Source of the DNA: an uncultured Arthrobacter sp.
GTDB lineage: Bacteria > Actinomycetota > Actinomycetes > Actinomycetales > Micrococcaceae
DNA: 64,000 nucleotides
Direction: 5' to 3'
NCBI RefSeq assembly: GCF_947493765.1
Contig: NZ_CANLSZ010000001.1
Coordinates: 372,001 to 436,000, forward strand
Both the position numbers and the translations under genes were made by a program. Of the stretch, positions 30,164-38,607 are shown piece after piece. The notes under the pieces were generated by a model. That model was given only the letters and a program-made list of their open reading frames with translations, was not told the origin of the DNA and did no database searches. Every line of letters begins with the position of its first letter. The stretch's first letter is position 1.

Positions 30164-31255
30164 CTAGGCACCGGCCTTCGCGAGCGCGTTGACCGCTGTG
30201 ACGATCCGGTCGAGGTCCTCCGCGTCGAGCGAGGGGTGGACGGGGAGCGAGAGGACCTCGCGGGCGGCGATCTCCGTGTTCGGCAGGTCCTCGGTCCGTC
30301 GGAAGGAGGGCAGCCGGTGGTTGGGAATCGGGTAGTAGACACCCGAGCCGATGTTGTATTCGTCCTTCAGTGCGGCGGCGAAACCGTCGCGGTCGCTTTC
30401 CACCCTGATGGTGTACTGGTGGTAGACGTGCACTGCGCCCTCGGCCACGGCCGGCGGGACGACACCCTCGAGATTTGCGGTGAGGAACGCCGCGTTCGAC
30501 TGGCGCTGTTCCGTCCACCCGCCCACCTTGGTCAGCTGCACCCGGCCGATGGCGGCGTGCAGATTCGTCATCCTGGCATTGAACCCCACCAGTTCGTTCT
30601 CGTACTGGCGTTCCATCCCCTGATTACGCAGTAGACGGAGGCGGCGTTCGATATCCGGGTCTCCGGTGGAGACCATGCCGCCCTCGCCGGAGGTCATGTT
30701 CTTGGTCGGGTAGAGGGAGAACATGGCGAAATCGCCGAACGTGCCGACCTGCCGCCCGTCGAAGGACGCTCCGTGTGCCTGCGCGGCGTCCTCGAAGAGC
30801 ATGATGCCGCGATCGTCGGCGAGCTGCCGGTATGCGGCGAGATCGGCCGGGTGACCGTAGAGGTGCACCGGCATGATGCCCTTGGTCTTCTCGGTGATAA
30901 GACTGGTGACGTGGTCGACGTCCAGGCAGTAGTGGTCGAGCTCCACGTCCGCGAAGACGGGCGTGGCACCCGTGAGGGCCACGGAGTTGGCGGTCGCCGC
31001 GAAGGTGAACGACGGGACGATGACCTCGTCGCCCGGCCCGATGCCCGCGGCGAGCAGACCGAGGTGGAGTCCTGCCGTCCCCGAGTTGACCGCGACGGCG
31101 CCCCGGCCGTCGAGGAGCACATCCGAGAACTCCTTCTCGAAGGCGGCCACCTCGGCGCCCTGCGCGAGCATGCCGGAGAGCAGCACGGCGTCGACGGCGG
31201 CGCGTTCGTCTTCTCCGACGATCGGTTTCGCTGCGGGAATGAATTCAGTGCTCAT
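30164..31255 (-). CDS. DegT/DnrJ/EryC1-family sugar aminotransferase (WbpE/WlbC-like)
   Basis: A 363-residue PLP enzyme. The ATG at 31255 overlaps the acetyltransferase stop (ATGA); the ORF-track extension to 31486 is shadow sequence. Motifs include AVNSGTAGLHLGLLAAGIG, VIVPSFTFAATANSVALTG, LFEDAAQAHGASFDG and the PLP-binding lysine in SLYPTKNMTSGEGG, plus GFNARMTNLHAAIG. It should transfer an amino group (from glutamate in characterised relatives) to C3 of the 3-keto-uronate made by the neighbouring oxidoreductase. Placement in the diacetamido-uronate block supports that, although the family includes many other sugar substrates. Confidence 0.9.
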   Translation of the reverse strand: MSTEFIPAAKPIVGEDERAAVDAVLLSGMLAQGAEVAAFEKEFSDVLLDGRGAVAVNSGTAGLHLGLLAAGIGPGDEVIVPSFTFAATANSVALTGATPVFADVELDHYCLDVDHVTSLITEKTKGIMPVHLYGHPADLAAYRQLADDRGIMLFEDAAQAHGASFDGRQVGTFGDFAMFSLYPTKNMTSGEGGMVSTGDPDIERRLRLLRNQGMERQYENELVGFNARMTNLHAAIGRVQLTKVGGWTEQRQSNAAFLTANLEGVVPPAVAEGAVHVYHQYTIRVESDRDGFAAALKDEYNIGSGVYYPIPNHRLPSFRRTEDLPNTEIAAREVLSLPVHPSLDAEDLDRIVTAVNALAKAGA

Positions 31256-31848
31256 GCTTCTACCCCTACCAGTGTCAGTTGTCCGTTCGATTCCTCGTAC
31301 CGCTCGGCCGTCTCGGGACAGACCCAGACGCCGTCGACGTCGTGCAGTGGGCGGCCTGCACGGCCGACCCAGCCGATGCGTTTGGCGGGTACACCCGCGA
31401 CCAGGGCGAAGGGCGGCACGTCCTTCGTGACCACCGCGCCCGCCGCTACGGTGGACCACGCCCCGATGGTGACGGGCGCAACGCATACGGCGCGCGCCCC
31501 GATGGCCGCGCCCTTCTCCACCGTCACTCCTACCGGCTCCCAGTCCTCCGAGCTCTTGAGTCCGCCGTCGGGGGTGATGGAGCGGGGGTAGGTGTCGTTG
31601 GTCAGCACGACGGCGGGCCCGATGAAGACGCCCTCCCCCAGCACCGCCGGTTCGTAGACGAGCGCATAGTTCTGGAGCTTCGAATTGGCTCCGACACGGA
31701 CGCCGGTACCCACATAGGCCCCGCGCCCGACGATGCAGTTCTCACCGAGGTGAGCGTCCTCGCGGACCTGGGCGAGATGCCAGATCTTGGACCCTTCTCC
31801 GATGGAGGCGTTGGGCGATACGTCAGCCGTTTCAGCGATGTAGCTCAT
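31252..31848 (-). CDS. Left-handed beta-helix sugar N-acetyltransferase (WbpD/WlbB-like)
   Basis: A 198-residue trimeric acetyl-CoA-dependent enzyme by family. Hexapeptide repeats run through most of the protein (IGEGSKIWHLAQVREDAHLG, CIVGRGAYVGTGVRVG, SKLQNYALVYEP, VFIGPAVVLTND, TIGAWSTVAAGAVV, VAGVPAKRIGWVGR). The NYALVYEP and NDTYPR segments are typical of the WbpD/WlbB subgroup that acetylates the 3-amino group of UDP-GlcNAc(3NH2)A. The ATG at 31848 has a GAGAGGA stretch upstream. The C-terminal tail (VDGVWVCPETAERYEES) is often seen in actinobacterial members. Located between the dehydrogenase and aminotransferase genes of the same pathway. Confidence 0.92.
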   Translation of the reverse strand: MSYIAETADVSPNASIGEGSKIWHLAQVREDAHLGENCIVGRGAYVGTGVRVGANSKLQNYALVYEPAVLGEGVFIGPAVVLTNDTYPRSITPDGGLKSSEDWEPVGVTVEKGAAIGARAVCVAPVTIGAWSTVAAGAVVTKDVPPFALVAGVPAKRIGWVGRAGRPLHDVDGVWVCPETAERYEESNGQLTLVGVEA

Positions 31849-31920
31849 GATGCTTTGATTCCTCTCTGCAGCTGCCGGAGCCGCCTGTGGAGCTGCGACG
31901 CCGAGGGAAGTGCATGGTGG

Positions 31921-33210
31921 TCAGGCCCGCCCGATGACCCGGTAGTCCACATCGGCCCACTGCTCCGGGCTGCTCACGCGGCGCCCGTCGATGAAGGCCT
32001 TGATACCCGGCAGATCGGAGGAGGTCAGTCCGGCGTACTCCTCGTGGTTGGCCTGCACCACGGCTGCGTCGATTGCCTCGCCGAAGTGGTAGGGCGCGAA
32101 GCCGAGCTTCTCGAGTTCCTCGTCGGTGTACATCGGGTCGTTCACGACGGCGACGGCGCCGCGCGAGGTCAGGGCATCCACGGCGGCGAACACACCGGAG
32201 AAGGCGGTCTCCTTGACGCCTCCGCGGTACGCGGCGCCCAGCACCACGACCTTCGCTCCCGTGAGGTCCCCGTACACGCCCTCGAGGAGGCCGATCGTGT
32301 AGTCCGGCATCCCGGCGTTGGCCTCACGCGCTGCTCGGACCACCGTGGCCGCGGGGTCGTTCCACAGGTACAGGCGCGGGTAGACGGGAATGCAGTGCCC
32401 GCCGACGGCGATGCCCGGCTGGTGGATGTGGCTGTACGGCTGCGAGTTGGAGGCCTCGATGACCTGGTAGATGTCGATGCCGACCGTGGAGGCGTACCGG
32501 GCGAACTGGTTGGCCAGTCCGATGTTCACATCGCGATAGGTGGTCTCCGCCAGTTTGGCGAGCTCCGAGGCTTCCGCGGACCCCAGGTCCCATACTCCGT
32601 TGCCGCGCTGCAGGTCGGGCCGATCGTCGAAGTCCAGGACGGCCTCGTAGAAGTCCACCGCACGCCGGGCACCCGCGGGCGACAGACCGCCGACGAGCTT
32701 CGGGTACTTGCGCAGGTCCTCGAACACGCGGCCCGTCAGCACCCGCTCCGGGGAGAACACGAGGTGGAAGTCCTCGCCTTCCACGAGTCCGCTACCGGAC
32801 TCGAGGGCCGGCTTCCAGCGGTCCCGGGTGGTGCCCACGGGCAGTGTCGTCTCGTAGGAGACCAGGGTGCCGGCGGTGAGGTGCTTCGCGAGCTCGGCAG
32901 TGGCGGCGTCCATCCAGCCGAAGTCGGGCTGCGCCTCCGCGTCGACGAAGAGAGGAACCACGAGCACGACGGCGTCGGCGCCCGGAACGGCGTCGGCGTA
33001 GTCGGTCGTGGCTCGCAGGTTGCCCGCGGGCACCAGCTCCGAGAGCTTCTCCTGGAGGTGGGCCTCGCCCGGGAACGGCTCGCGTGCCTCGTTGACCATT
33101 GCCACAACTGCAGCGTTCACGTCCACGCCGATGACCTCATGGCCCTTGGAGGCGAATTGCACCGCCAGCGGCAACCCGATTTTGCCCAGGGCAATGACAG
33201 CAATTTTCAC
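31921..33210 (-). CDS. UDP-N-acetyl-hexosamine 6-dehydrogenase (WbpA/WecC family)
   Basis: A 429-residue NAD enzyme that oxidises C6 of a UDP-HexNAc to the uronic acid in two steps. The GTG at 33210 is chosen (VKIAVIALGKIGLPLAVQFA, the NAD-binding N-terminus); the ORF-track ATG at 33234 adds eight residues. Key segments: VLVVPLFVDAEAQPD, YETTLPVGTTRDRW, VFSPERVLTGRVFEDL, AKLAETTYRDVNIGLANQFA and the catalytic cysteine in GGHCIPVYPRLYL. It opens the minus-strand block with the acetyltransferase, aminotransferase, oxidoreductase and glycosyltransferase. In the WbpA role it makes UDP-GlcNAcA; a WecC role (UDP-ManNAcA) cannot be excluded from sequence. Confidence 0.9.
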   Translation of the reverse strand: MKIAVIALGKIGLPLAVQFASKGHEVIGVDVNAAVVAMVNEAREPFPGEAHLQEKLSELVPAGNLRATTDYADAVPGADAVVLVVPLFVDAEAQPDFGWMDAATAELAKHLTAGTLVSYETTLPVGTTRDRWKPALESGSGLVEGEDFHLVFSPERVLTGRVFEDLRKYPKLVGGLSPAGARRAVDFYEAVLDFDDRPDLQRGNGVWDLGSAEASELAKLAETTYRDVNIGLANQFARYASTVGIDIYQVIEASNSQPYSHIHQPGIAVGGHCIPVYPRLYLWNDPAATVVRAAREANAGMPDYTIGLLEGVYGDLTGAKVVVLGAAYRGGVKETAFSGVFAAVDALTSRGAVAVVNDPMYTDEELEKLGFAPYHFGEAIDAAVVQANHEEYAGLTSSDLPGIKAFIDGRRVSSPEQWADVDYRVIGRA

Positions 33211-33447
33211 GTGAGAGCACCTTTTCGTCTTCATGTCCCGCTCGAACGCAGCGGTTTATTCCCCCACCAGCGTATAGGTACCAGCCCACACCGCCGTTCA
33301 AAGTGCTGCCGCGCGTCGGGTATCCCTCCAACACCTGCAGCCGTCGAACGGGGCGGACGAGACGGTGTCCACATGCACCGCCGACATCCGCGCGCCCGGA
33401 GGCCCGCTCCCTAGTCTCGGACCAGCAGGACTGCGTCAGGAGGCTCC

Positions 33448-36400
33448 ATGGATCTTCACATCACCCTCGTGGACGCTCCGCCGGCGGTGTCCCCTGCCCG
33501 CGAGATCGTCGTCGACACCGACGTGCTGCGCTCCGGCGCCACGCTGGCGCAGCGGCTCGAGGCCGCAGGGCACCGTGGCCCGTTCACCGTGGACGGTGTG
33601 CCCCTCGCAGCTCTGTCGCCCCTGGCCGGAAAGCTGCCGAACGGCGCGGTGGTCGTGGCGGGCCTCCGGCCCGCCCCTCCCCGGGCGGAGCGGCTCCCCC
33701 ACCTCGTCCTCGTGGTCCGGTCGGGGCCCGACGCCGGCCAGGTGGTCCCGCTCACGCGCGGCAGCTATACGATCGGGCGCACCGACAGCGACATCGTCAT
33801 CGCCGATCCGGCCCTGTCGCGACGCCAGGCGCTCCTCACCGTGGGCGAGGACACCATCACGCTGGAGGACCTGGGCTCGGTGAACGGCACCCTGGTGGAC
33901 GACGAACCCATCACGACGGCGGTGATCACCGTCGCTGCGGTTGTCGCCTTCGGGACGAGTCGGTGCGGCCTCGAACTGGTCGACGGCGCCGAGTGGCTCC
34001 CCTCCGCGGTGCGCGACGTCCTCGCCCCGCTCCCCCTCGGCGTCGACGTCCCGGCCAGACCCTCGCGCATCCTCGTACTCACCGCCTTCCTGCCGCTGGT
34101 CCTCGGCGTCGTCCTCGCCCTGACCACCGGGATGTGGTTCTTCCTCGCCTTCAGTGCCCTGTCCGCCGTGACCGGCATGGTCCCGCTCCTGACGTACCGC
34201 CGCAGCTCGAAGGACTTCGCCCACACCGTGTCCCGTGCCGCCGGGCAGGACCGCGACCGCCGGAGCCGTGCCGTTCCTGATCCAGGACAGACGGCCCTCG
34301 ATGCCCTGCGCCACGGTGCGGGTCCGATGCCGCGGGGGAACCGGCAGGAGCGTCACCCACCGACACTCGCCCTGCTGCGCCTGGGCCTGGCGTCACAGGC
34401 GGCCCGGCTGTCCGTCGACCGGGCCGACCAGGGCTTCGTCCCGCCCGTCCTGCCGGACCTGCCGCTCCTGGTGCCGTGCGCGATCGGTGCTGACGGCGCC
34501 GCGCCGAACCGCGTCACGGTGACCGGTGAGGCCGACGCCGTCCGCGCCCTGGCGAGGGCGCTGCTGCTGCAGCTGGCCCACCCGGCCGCCGATCCTTTGC
34601 CGGTCCTGTGCTGGGGTCCACCCTCCCAGGTGCCCCGCAACGCACGCTTCCTGCCCCACGTCCGGCTCAGTCACGACGCCCGAGTGCTCGCATCGCTCGC
34701 GGCCGGCTCGCCCCTCCTCCTCGTCCTCCAGTTCTCGGACGATCTCCCCGACCTCGGTGCTGCACCGCACGTCTGCGTCTTCCGCTTCCGCCCGGGCGAC
34801 ACGCTGTCCGACCAGGAGCTGTCGACGGATCACGTGCGGCTCTGCTCCGGGGGAGCACGGGCCCGGCTCGGCGGCATCGATCACGACCTCCGGGCCGACG
34901 GCGTCGCCAGCCACGTGTTCGAGCGGACAGCCCGTCTGCTGGCCCGTTCGAAGCCACCGATCGACGCGCGGGCGGGGCTCGCGGCGGGCACGGCGGGCGG
35001 ACTCCCCCGCTCGGCCTCCCTGTGGACCGGGGACCTGAGCCCCGGAACCCTGGCGGCGACGGCGCGGCCCCGGTGGGCGCGGGCGGATCCCCGACACCCC
35101 GTGGTCCACCTGGGCCGGGCTGCGAGCGGCGATCTGTTCCTCGACCTCGTCGACGACGGCCCGCACCTCCTCGTCGCCGGGACCACGGGCTCCGGCAAGT
35201 CGGAGTTCCTGAGAACCCTCGTGCTGGGCCTGGCGGTGGATCAGCCGCCGGAGCTGCTGACCATGCTGCTGATCGACTACAAGGGAGGCTCCGGCCTCGG
35301 GTCCCTGGCCGCACTGCCGCACTGCGTGGGCAGCCTCACCGATCTCTCCTCCGAATCCACCGCGCGGGCCCTGACCTCGCTGAGGGCGGAACTCCGGCGG
35401 CGCGAGACACTCTGTGCCGATCACGATGCCTCCGATCTGGTGGACCTGCGCCGCGTGGACCCCGCCGCATGCCCTCCGCGACTACTGGTGGTCATCGACG
35501 AGTTCAGGATGCTGAGCGAGGACGTCCCCGGCGCCGTGCAGGATCTGCTGAGGATCGCCGCCCTCGGGCGCTCGCTGGGGGTGCACCTCGTGCTCGCCAC
35601 GCAGCGGGCCCAAGGTGCTGTGACACCTGACCTCCGGGCCAACATCACCTCGTCCGTCCTCCTGCGGGTCCAGACGCCCATGGAGTCCCACGATCTCCTC
35701 GGGTCCGGTGCGGCCGCCGAGATCGGCGTCGACTGCCCGGGCAGGGCCTATCTGCGCCGCGGCGGAGAGGTACCGGTGGGCTTCCAGGTGGCCTCGTCCT
35801 CCTTCCTGCCCCCGGCGTCGACGACGACCGGGTGGCAGGATCTCGCCGCGTACGTCACCGGAAAGGACCCTGCCCCGCACGCAGAACCTGGATCTGATCC
35901 CGCACCCGTCGCCGGCGTGCTCGACAAGGCGGTGAAGGCCCTCGGTGCTGCTGCGGGCAACTCCTCCGCTCTGCAGCTGCCCCGTCCCGTCCTCCCACCA
36001 CTGCCGCCGCTCCTGCCGCCGGCCGCCGTGTCCGGATACCAGCCGGCGGACCGACCGGGGTGCTGTCCGCCCGGGGGCGCGGTGCCACTGGGTCTTGCCG
36101 ACTTCCCCGCCGCACAGGACCAGCGCCTCCTCCTGTGGCATCCGGGCGGCCACTCCCATCTCGCCCTGGTCGGTCCGGGTGGGAGCGGAAGCACGGCAGC
36201 CCTTGCGTCCGTCGTGTCACGACTGCCGGTGATCGACCCCGATCTGCATCTGTATCTGCTCGACGGCGACGGCTCGCTGACCGCAGCGCGCGGATTCACC
36301 CAGGTCGGCGCCCACGTGCAGTCCCACGAGACGCACAGGGCAGCCCGGGTGCTCTCCCGGCTGGCGTCGCTGCCCCTGCAGGAGCCGGGCTCCCGGGCCC

Positions 36401-37503
36401 ACGTGGTCGTCGTGATCACCGGCTGGGGCCACTGGAGTACCCGGTTCCGGCAGGGTCGCTCCCTCGAGGCGGAGGAGGACCTGCACACGGTGGCGCGCGA
36501 CGGCGCGACCCGCGGCGTGAGTATCCTCATCAGCGGTGACCGCGAGCTGACGACCGCCCGCTTCTTCGCCCTCCTCCCCAACCGCGTGTATCTGCCGCTC
36601 GGCGCGCACCAGGAGACCACGCTCACCTGGCCGAAGCTCCCGCTGCTCGACGCCGTCGCAGGGCGTGGTCTCGCCCAGGGACCGATCACGGGTGCCTCCG
36701 GCGACGGCGCCTGCCAGCTCATCACCGATCCGGCCGGACAGGACACCGGCGCCGATCCGCCCCGGCCACCCGCGACCCCTCCCTTCCCCGTGCACCCGCT
36801 GCCACGCTTGATCCGGGTCGACGAGCTCCGCCCGGGGCCCGGCGGACGAGGGAGCGGCCCTGCCGCTGCCATCCCCGTGGGGGTGCATGGAGACGATCTC
36901 GCCACGTTCTCGGTCTCCCTGCTCCCCGGCGAGGTGTACGTGGTGCTGGGGCCGCCGGGCTCCGGGCGCTCCACCGTGCTGCGGGTGTTCGCACGATCGC
37001 CCGGACACCGCCGGGCGCCGCGCCGCGTCCTGGCTCCCCCGGCGGGTGCAGGGGCGACCGAGTACTGGCGGGAGGTGCGGGACCGCGGATTCGGCCGGGT
37101 CCCGCCCGAACGGGTCATCATCGTGGTCGACGACGCCGATCGGCTCCCCGCGGACGTGCAGCAGATTCTCAGCGCCCTCGTGACCGCGGGAGCTGCGGCC
37201 GTCCTCTCCGCCACACCCGGCCCTGCCCTCCTGACGCGGGTTCCCCTCTCCCTGCACGCCCGGGGCTCGGGCCGCGGGATGATCCTGGCACCGAGGACGC
37301 CGGCCGACGGCGACTTCTTCGGGCTGCGTCTTGAGGTGGAGGGTCCGCCCCTGGCCGGACGCGGCTGGGCCTGCGAGCCGTCCGGGGCCGTCCAGCTGCA
37401 GATCGCGTGGCCGGCGGACGAACCCGACGCCGTACCCCTGCCGACGGCTCCGGGCGACGGTTCGGCTAGAGCATTTTTCCGGAGCCCGCCGGGCGCACCG
37501 TGA
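33448..37503 (+). CDS. FHA-domain FtsK/SpoIIIE membrane ATPase, EssC/EccC-like
   Basis: A 1351-residue protein. Residues 1-~80 form a small alpha/beta domain, ~85-180 an FHA domain (YTIGRTDSDIVIADPALSRR, LGSVNGT), ~208-250 two membrane helices (ILVLTAFLPLVLGVVLAL, WFFLAFSALSAVTGMVPLL), then three FtsK-type ATPase units. The first is canonical (Walker A AGTTGSGKSE near residue 576, LLIDYKGGSG, LLVVIDEFRML). The second has GPGGSGST (lysine replaced by Ser) and the third GPPGSGRST (Lys to Arg). This is the layout of type VII secretion motors in Gram-positives. No WXG100 substrate or other T7SS gene is visible nearby, so it is an orphan in this window. DNA translocation is less likely because it lacks the FtsK gamma-type tail. 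Confidence 0.85.
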   Translation: MDLHITLVDAPPAVSPAREIVVDTDVLRSGATLAQRLEAAGHRGPFTVDGVPLAALSPLAGKLPNGAVVVAGLRPAPPRAERLPHLVLVVRSGPDAGQVVPLTRGSYTIGRTDSDIVIADPALSRRQALLTVGEDTITLEDLGSVNGTLVDDEPITTAVITVAAVVAFGTSRCGLELVDGAEWLPSAVRDVLAPLPLGVDVPARPSRILVLTAFLPLVLGVVLALTTGMWFFLAFSALSAVTGMVPLLTYRRSSKDFAHTVSRAAGQDRDRRSRAVPDPGQTALDALRHGAGPMPRGNRQERHPPTLALLRLGLASQAARLSVDRADQGFVPPVLPDLPLLVPCAIGADGAAPNRVTVTGEADAVRALARALLLQLAHPAADPLPVLCWGPPSQVPRNARFLPHVRLSHDARVLASLAAGSPLLLVLQFSDDLPDLGAAPHVCVFRFRPGDTLSDQELSTDHVRLCSGGARARLGGIDHDLRADGVASHVFERTARLLARSKPPIDARAGLAAGTAGGLPRSASLWTGDLSPGTLAATARPRWARADPRHPVVHLGRAASGDLFLDLVDDGPHLLVAGTTGSGKSEFLRTLVLGLAVDQPPELLTMLLIDYKGGSGLGSLAALPHCVGSLTDLSSESTARALTSLRAELRRRETLCADHDASDLVDLRRVDPAACPPRLLVVIDEFRMLSEDVPGAVQDLLRIAALGRSLGVHLVLATQRAQGAVTPDLRANITSSVLLRVQTPMESHDLLGSGAAAEIGVDCPGRAYLRRGGEVPVGFQVASSSFLPPASTTTGWQDLAAYVTGKDPAPHAEPGSDPAPVAGVLDKAVKALGAAAGNSSALQLPRPVLPPLPPLLPPAAVSGYQPADRPGCCPPGGAVPLGLADFPAAQDQRLLLWHPGGHSHLALVGPGGSGSTAALASVVSRLPVIDPDLHLYLLDGDGSLTAARGFTQVGAHVQSHETHRAARVLSRLASLPLQEPGSRAHVVVVITGWGHWSTRFRQGRSLEAEEDLHTVARDGATRGVSILISGDRELTTARFFALLPNRVYLPLGAHQETTLTWPKLPLLDAVAGRGLAQGPITGASGDGACQLITDPAGQDTGADPPRPPATPPFPVHPLPRLIRVDELRPGPGGRGSGPAAAIPVGVHGDDLATFSVSLLPGEVYVVLGPPGSGRSTVLRVFARSPGHRRAPRRVLAPPAGAGATEYWREVRDRGFGRVPPERVIIVVDDADRLPADVQQILSALVTAGAAAVLSATPGPALLTRVPLSLHARGSGRGMILAPRTPADGDFFGLRLEVEGPPLAGRGWACEPSGAVQLQIAWPADEPDAVPLPTAPGDGSARAFFRSPPGAP

Positions 37504-37888
37504 ACTGGACCACGGGCCTCGAGAAGAGCGTCACGATGACCGCGGCAGCCGGCACCAGCAACAGGACTCCGAGCAGCGGGTTGCCCGCCGAGAAGTAGGG
37601 GAACGAGAGGATCACGAGGAACAGCTGGACCACGAGTGCGGGTGAGCGCGGCCAGCGGAAGCCGGTGGAGAGCCGGCGCGCGAGCGTGACCAGACCGACC
37701 GCGAGCAGGACCAGCAGGACTGCCATGAACACGGACCCGCCCACGGAGAGGGGATCCGCCCCGAAGAGGATGAGCACGAACCGGACCGCGAGCAGGAGCA
37801 GGGCCGCTGCCTGCACCACCAGGACACCGCTGATCAGCAGGACGCCGGGGGGCCGGACGGCGGGCTGGGGTGCGGGATCGACGGTCAC
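37466..37888 (-). CDS. Small polytopic membrane protein of unknown function
   Basis: A 140-residue protein starting at GTG 37888 with four hydrophobic segments (GVLLISGVLVVQAAALLLLA, VFMAVLLVLLAVGLVTLA, PALVVQLFLVILSFPYF, LLGVLLLVPAAAVIVTLF) and a Pro-rich N-terminus. I do not recognise a named family. Its last 38 bases overlap, antisense, the 3' end of the FHA/FtsK gene. The hydrophobic pattern, GC-rich third positions and Actinobacteria-like composition make it a real gene. It could be a partner of the FtsK-like ATPase, but only position suggests it. Confidence 0.75.
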   Translation of the reverse strand: MTVDPAPQPAVRPPGVLLISGVLVVQAAALLLLAVRFVLILFGADPLSVGGSVFMAVLLVLLAVGLVTLARRLSTGFRWPRSPALVVQLFLVILSFPYFSAGNPLLGVLLLVPAAAVIVTLFSRPVVQFTVRPAGSGKML

Positions 37889-38005
37889 ACCCGAACCCTA
37901 CCCGACAGCGCCGAGGCCCCGAGTGCCCTCGCAGGGCAGCTCCGCTGTGACCGACCCCTCACCTGTCAAGGCAAAGAGGGCCGGGAAAACACTTGTTTAC
38001 CCGTT

Positions 38006-38033
38006 GGGAACATGACAGCCTTAAAAGCAGTTG
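38006..38033 (+). promoter_or_regulatory. SigR/SigH-type promoter of the whiB1-like gene
   Basis: GGGAAC at 38006-38011 and GTTG at 38030-38033 are separated by 18 bases, matching the thiol-stress sigma factor consensus (GGAA[T/C]-N18-GTT). The transcript would start near 38040, giving a leader of about 90 bases that begins at the GGGGCC hairpin. Confidence 0.65.
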
Positions 38034-38040
38034 AGACCCG

Positions 38041-38058
38041 GGGGCCGAGATCGGCCCC
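38041..38058 (+). promoter_or_regulatory. Perfect hairpin at the predicted 5' end of the whiB1-like transcript
   Basis: GGGGCCGA-GA-TCGGCCCC forms an eight-base perfect inverted repeat followed by TTTA. It sits seven to ten bases past the GTTG element, so the mRNA would begin with it. It could protect the 5' end, act as attenuator or bind a regulator. Confidence 0.55.
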
Positions 38059-38128
38059 TTTACTATGTGGCCCCTCGTGAATGTTTTCACAAGTATGGCG
38101 AGCGAGGCCGAAGGAGAATGTGATCATC

Positions 38129-38377
38129 ATGGATTGGCGAAGTCGCGCAGCATGTCTGGACAAGGATCCGGAGCTGTTCTTCCCCGTCGGCAATACCGGA
38201 CCGGCGTTGCTGCAGATCGAGGAAGCCAAGAGCGTGTGCCGCCGCTGCCAGGTCCAGGAGACCTGCCTCCAGTGGGCCATCGAGTCCGGTCAGGACGCCG
38301 GGGTGTGGGGTGGGCTGAGCGAGGACGAGCGCCGCGCACTCAAGCGTCGCGCCGCCAGGGCGCGCCGCGCCTCGTAG
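38129..38377 (+). CDS. whiB1: WhiB-family iron-sulfur transcription factor, WhiB1/WblE type
   Basis: An 82-residue regulator. Four cysteines at residues 9, 37, 40 and 46 (C-x27-C-x2-C-x5-C) bind a [4Fe-4S] cluster; GVWGG (the family turn) and the basic tail RRALKRRAARARR bind partner sigma factor and DNA. MDWRSRAACLDKDPELFFPV is the WhiB1/WblE-type N-terminus. I chose the ATG at 38129 by similarity; the in-frame GTG at 38120 is closer to AAGGAG and could add three residues. A SigR-like promoter and a leader hairpin lie upstream. WhiB1 relatives are essential or nearly so and sense nitric oxide in mycobacteria. Confidence 0.95.
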   Translation: MDWRSRAACLDKDPELFFPVGNTGPALLQIEEAKSVCRRCQVQETCLQWAIESGQDAGVWGGLSEDERRALKRRAARARRAS

Positions 38378-38448
38378 GCGTCGGAACAGCGCAGACCCCA
38401 GCGCACCGGTACCGGGACGCTGAGTACCGGAACGACGCAGAGCAGAGC

Positions 38449-38470
38449 ACGGCGGTCGCAGGACCGCCGT
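38449..38470. terminator. Terminator hairpin 1 after whiB1-like gene
   Basis: Perfect nine-base stem acggcggtc-gcag-gaccgccgt, 72 bases after the whiB1-like stop codon. It forms a tandem pair with the hairpin at 38476, between convergent genes. Confidence 0.65.
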
Positions 38471-38475
38471 AAGCC

Positions 38476-38500
38476 AAGGGCCACCCATCGGGTGGCCCTT
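38476..38500. terminator. Terminator hairpin 2, between whiB1-like and pdtaS-like genes
   Basis: Perfect eleven-base stem aagggccaccc-atc-gggtggccctt. It is the stronger of the two hairpins and could stop transcription from either side. Confidence 0.75.
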
Positions 38501-38607
38501 CGGCGTTCCCGCCCTTTCGCGGCACGTTCCCGCACCGGCCCCGGCGTATTCCCGCACCGTTCCGGTGCTGTTCCTGTCCGGACCGCGCGGGGCAGGCGCG
38601 TGCCGGA

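Noticed and set aside
31279-33414. 711-residue + strand ORF over the dehydrogenase and acetyltransferase genes
   Set aside because: Antisense to three well-supported pathway genes and full of His/Arg/Gly, typical for shadow frames.
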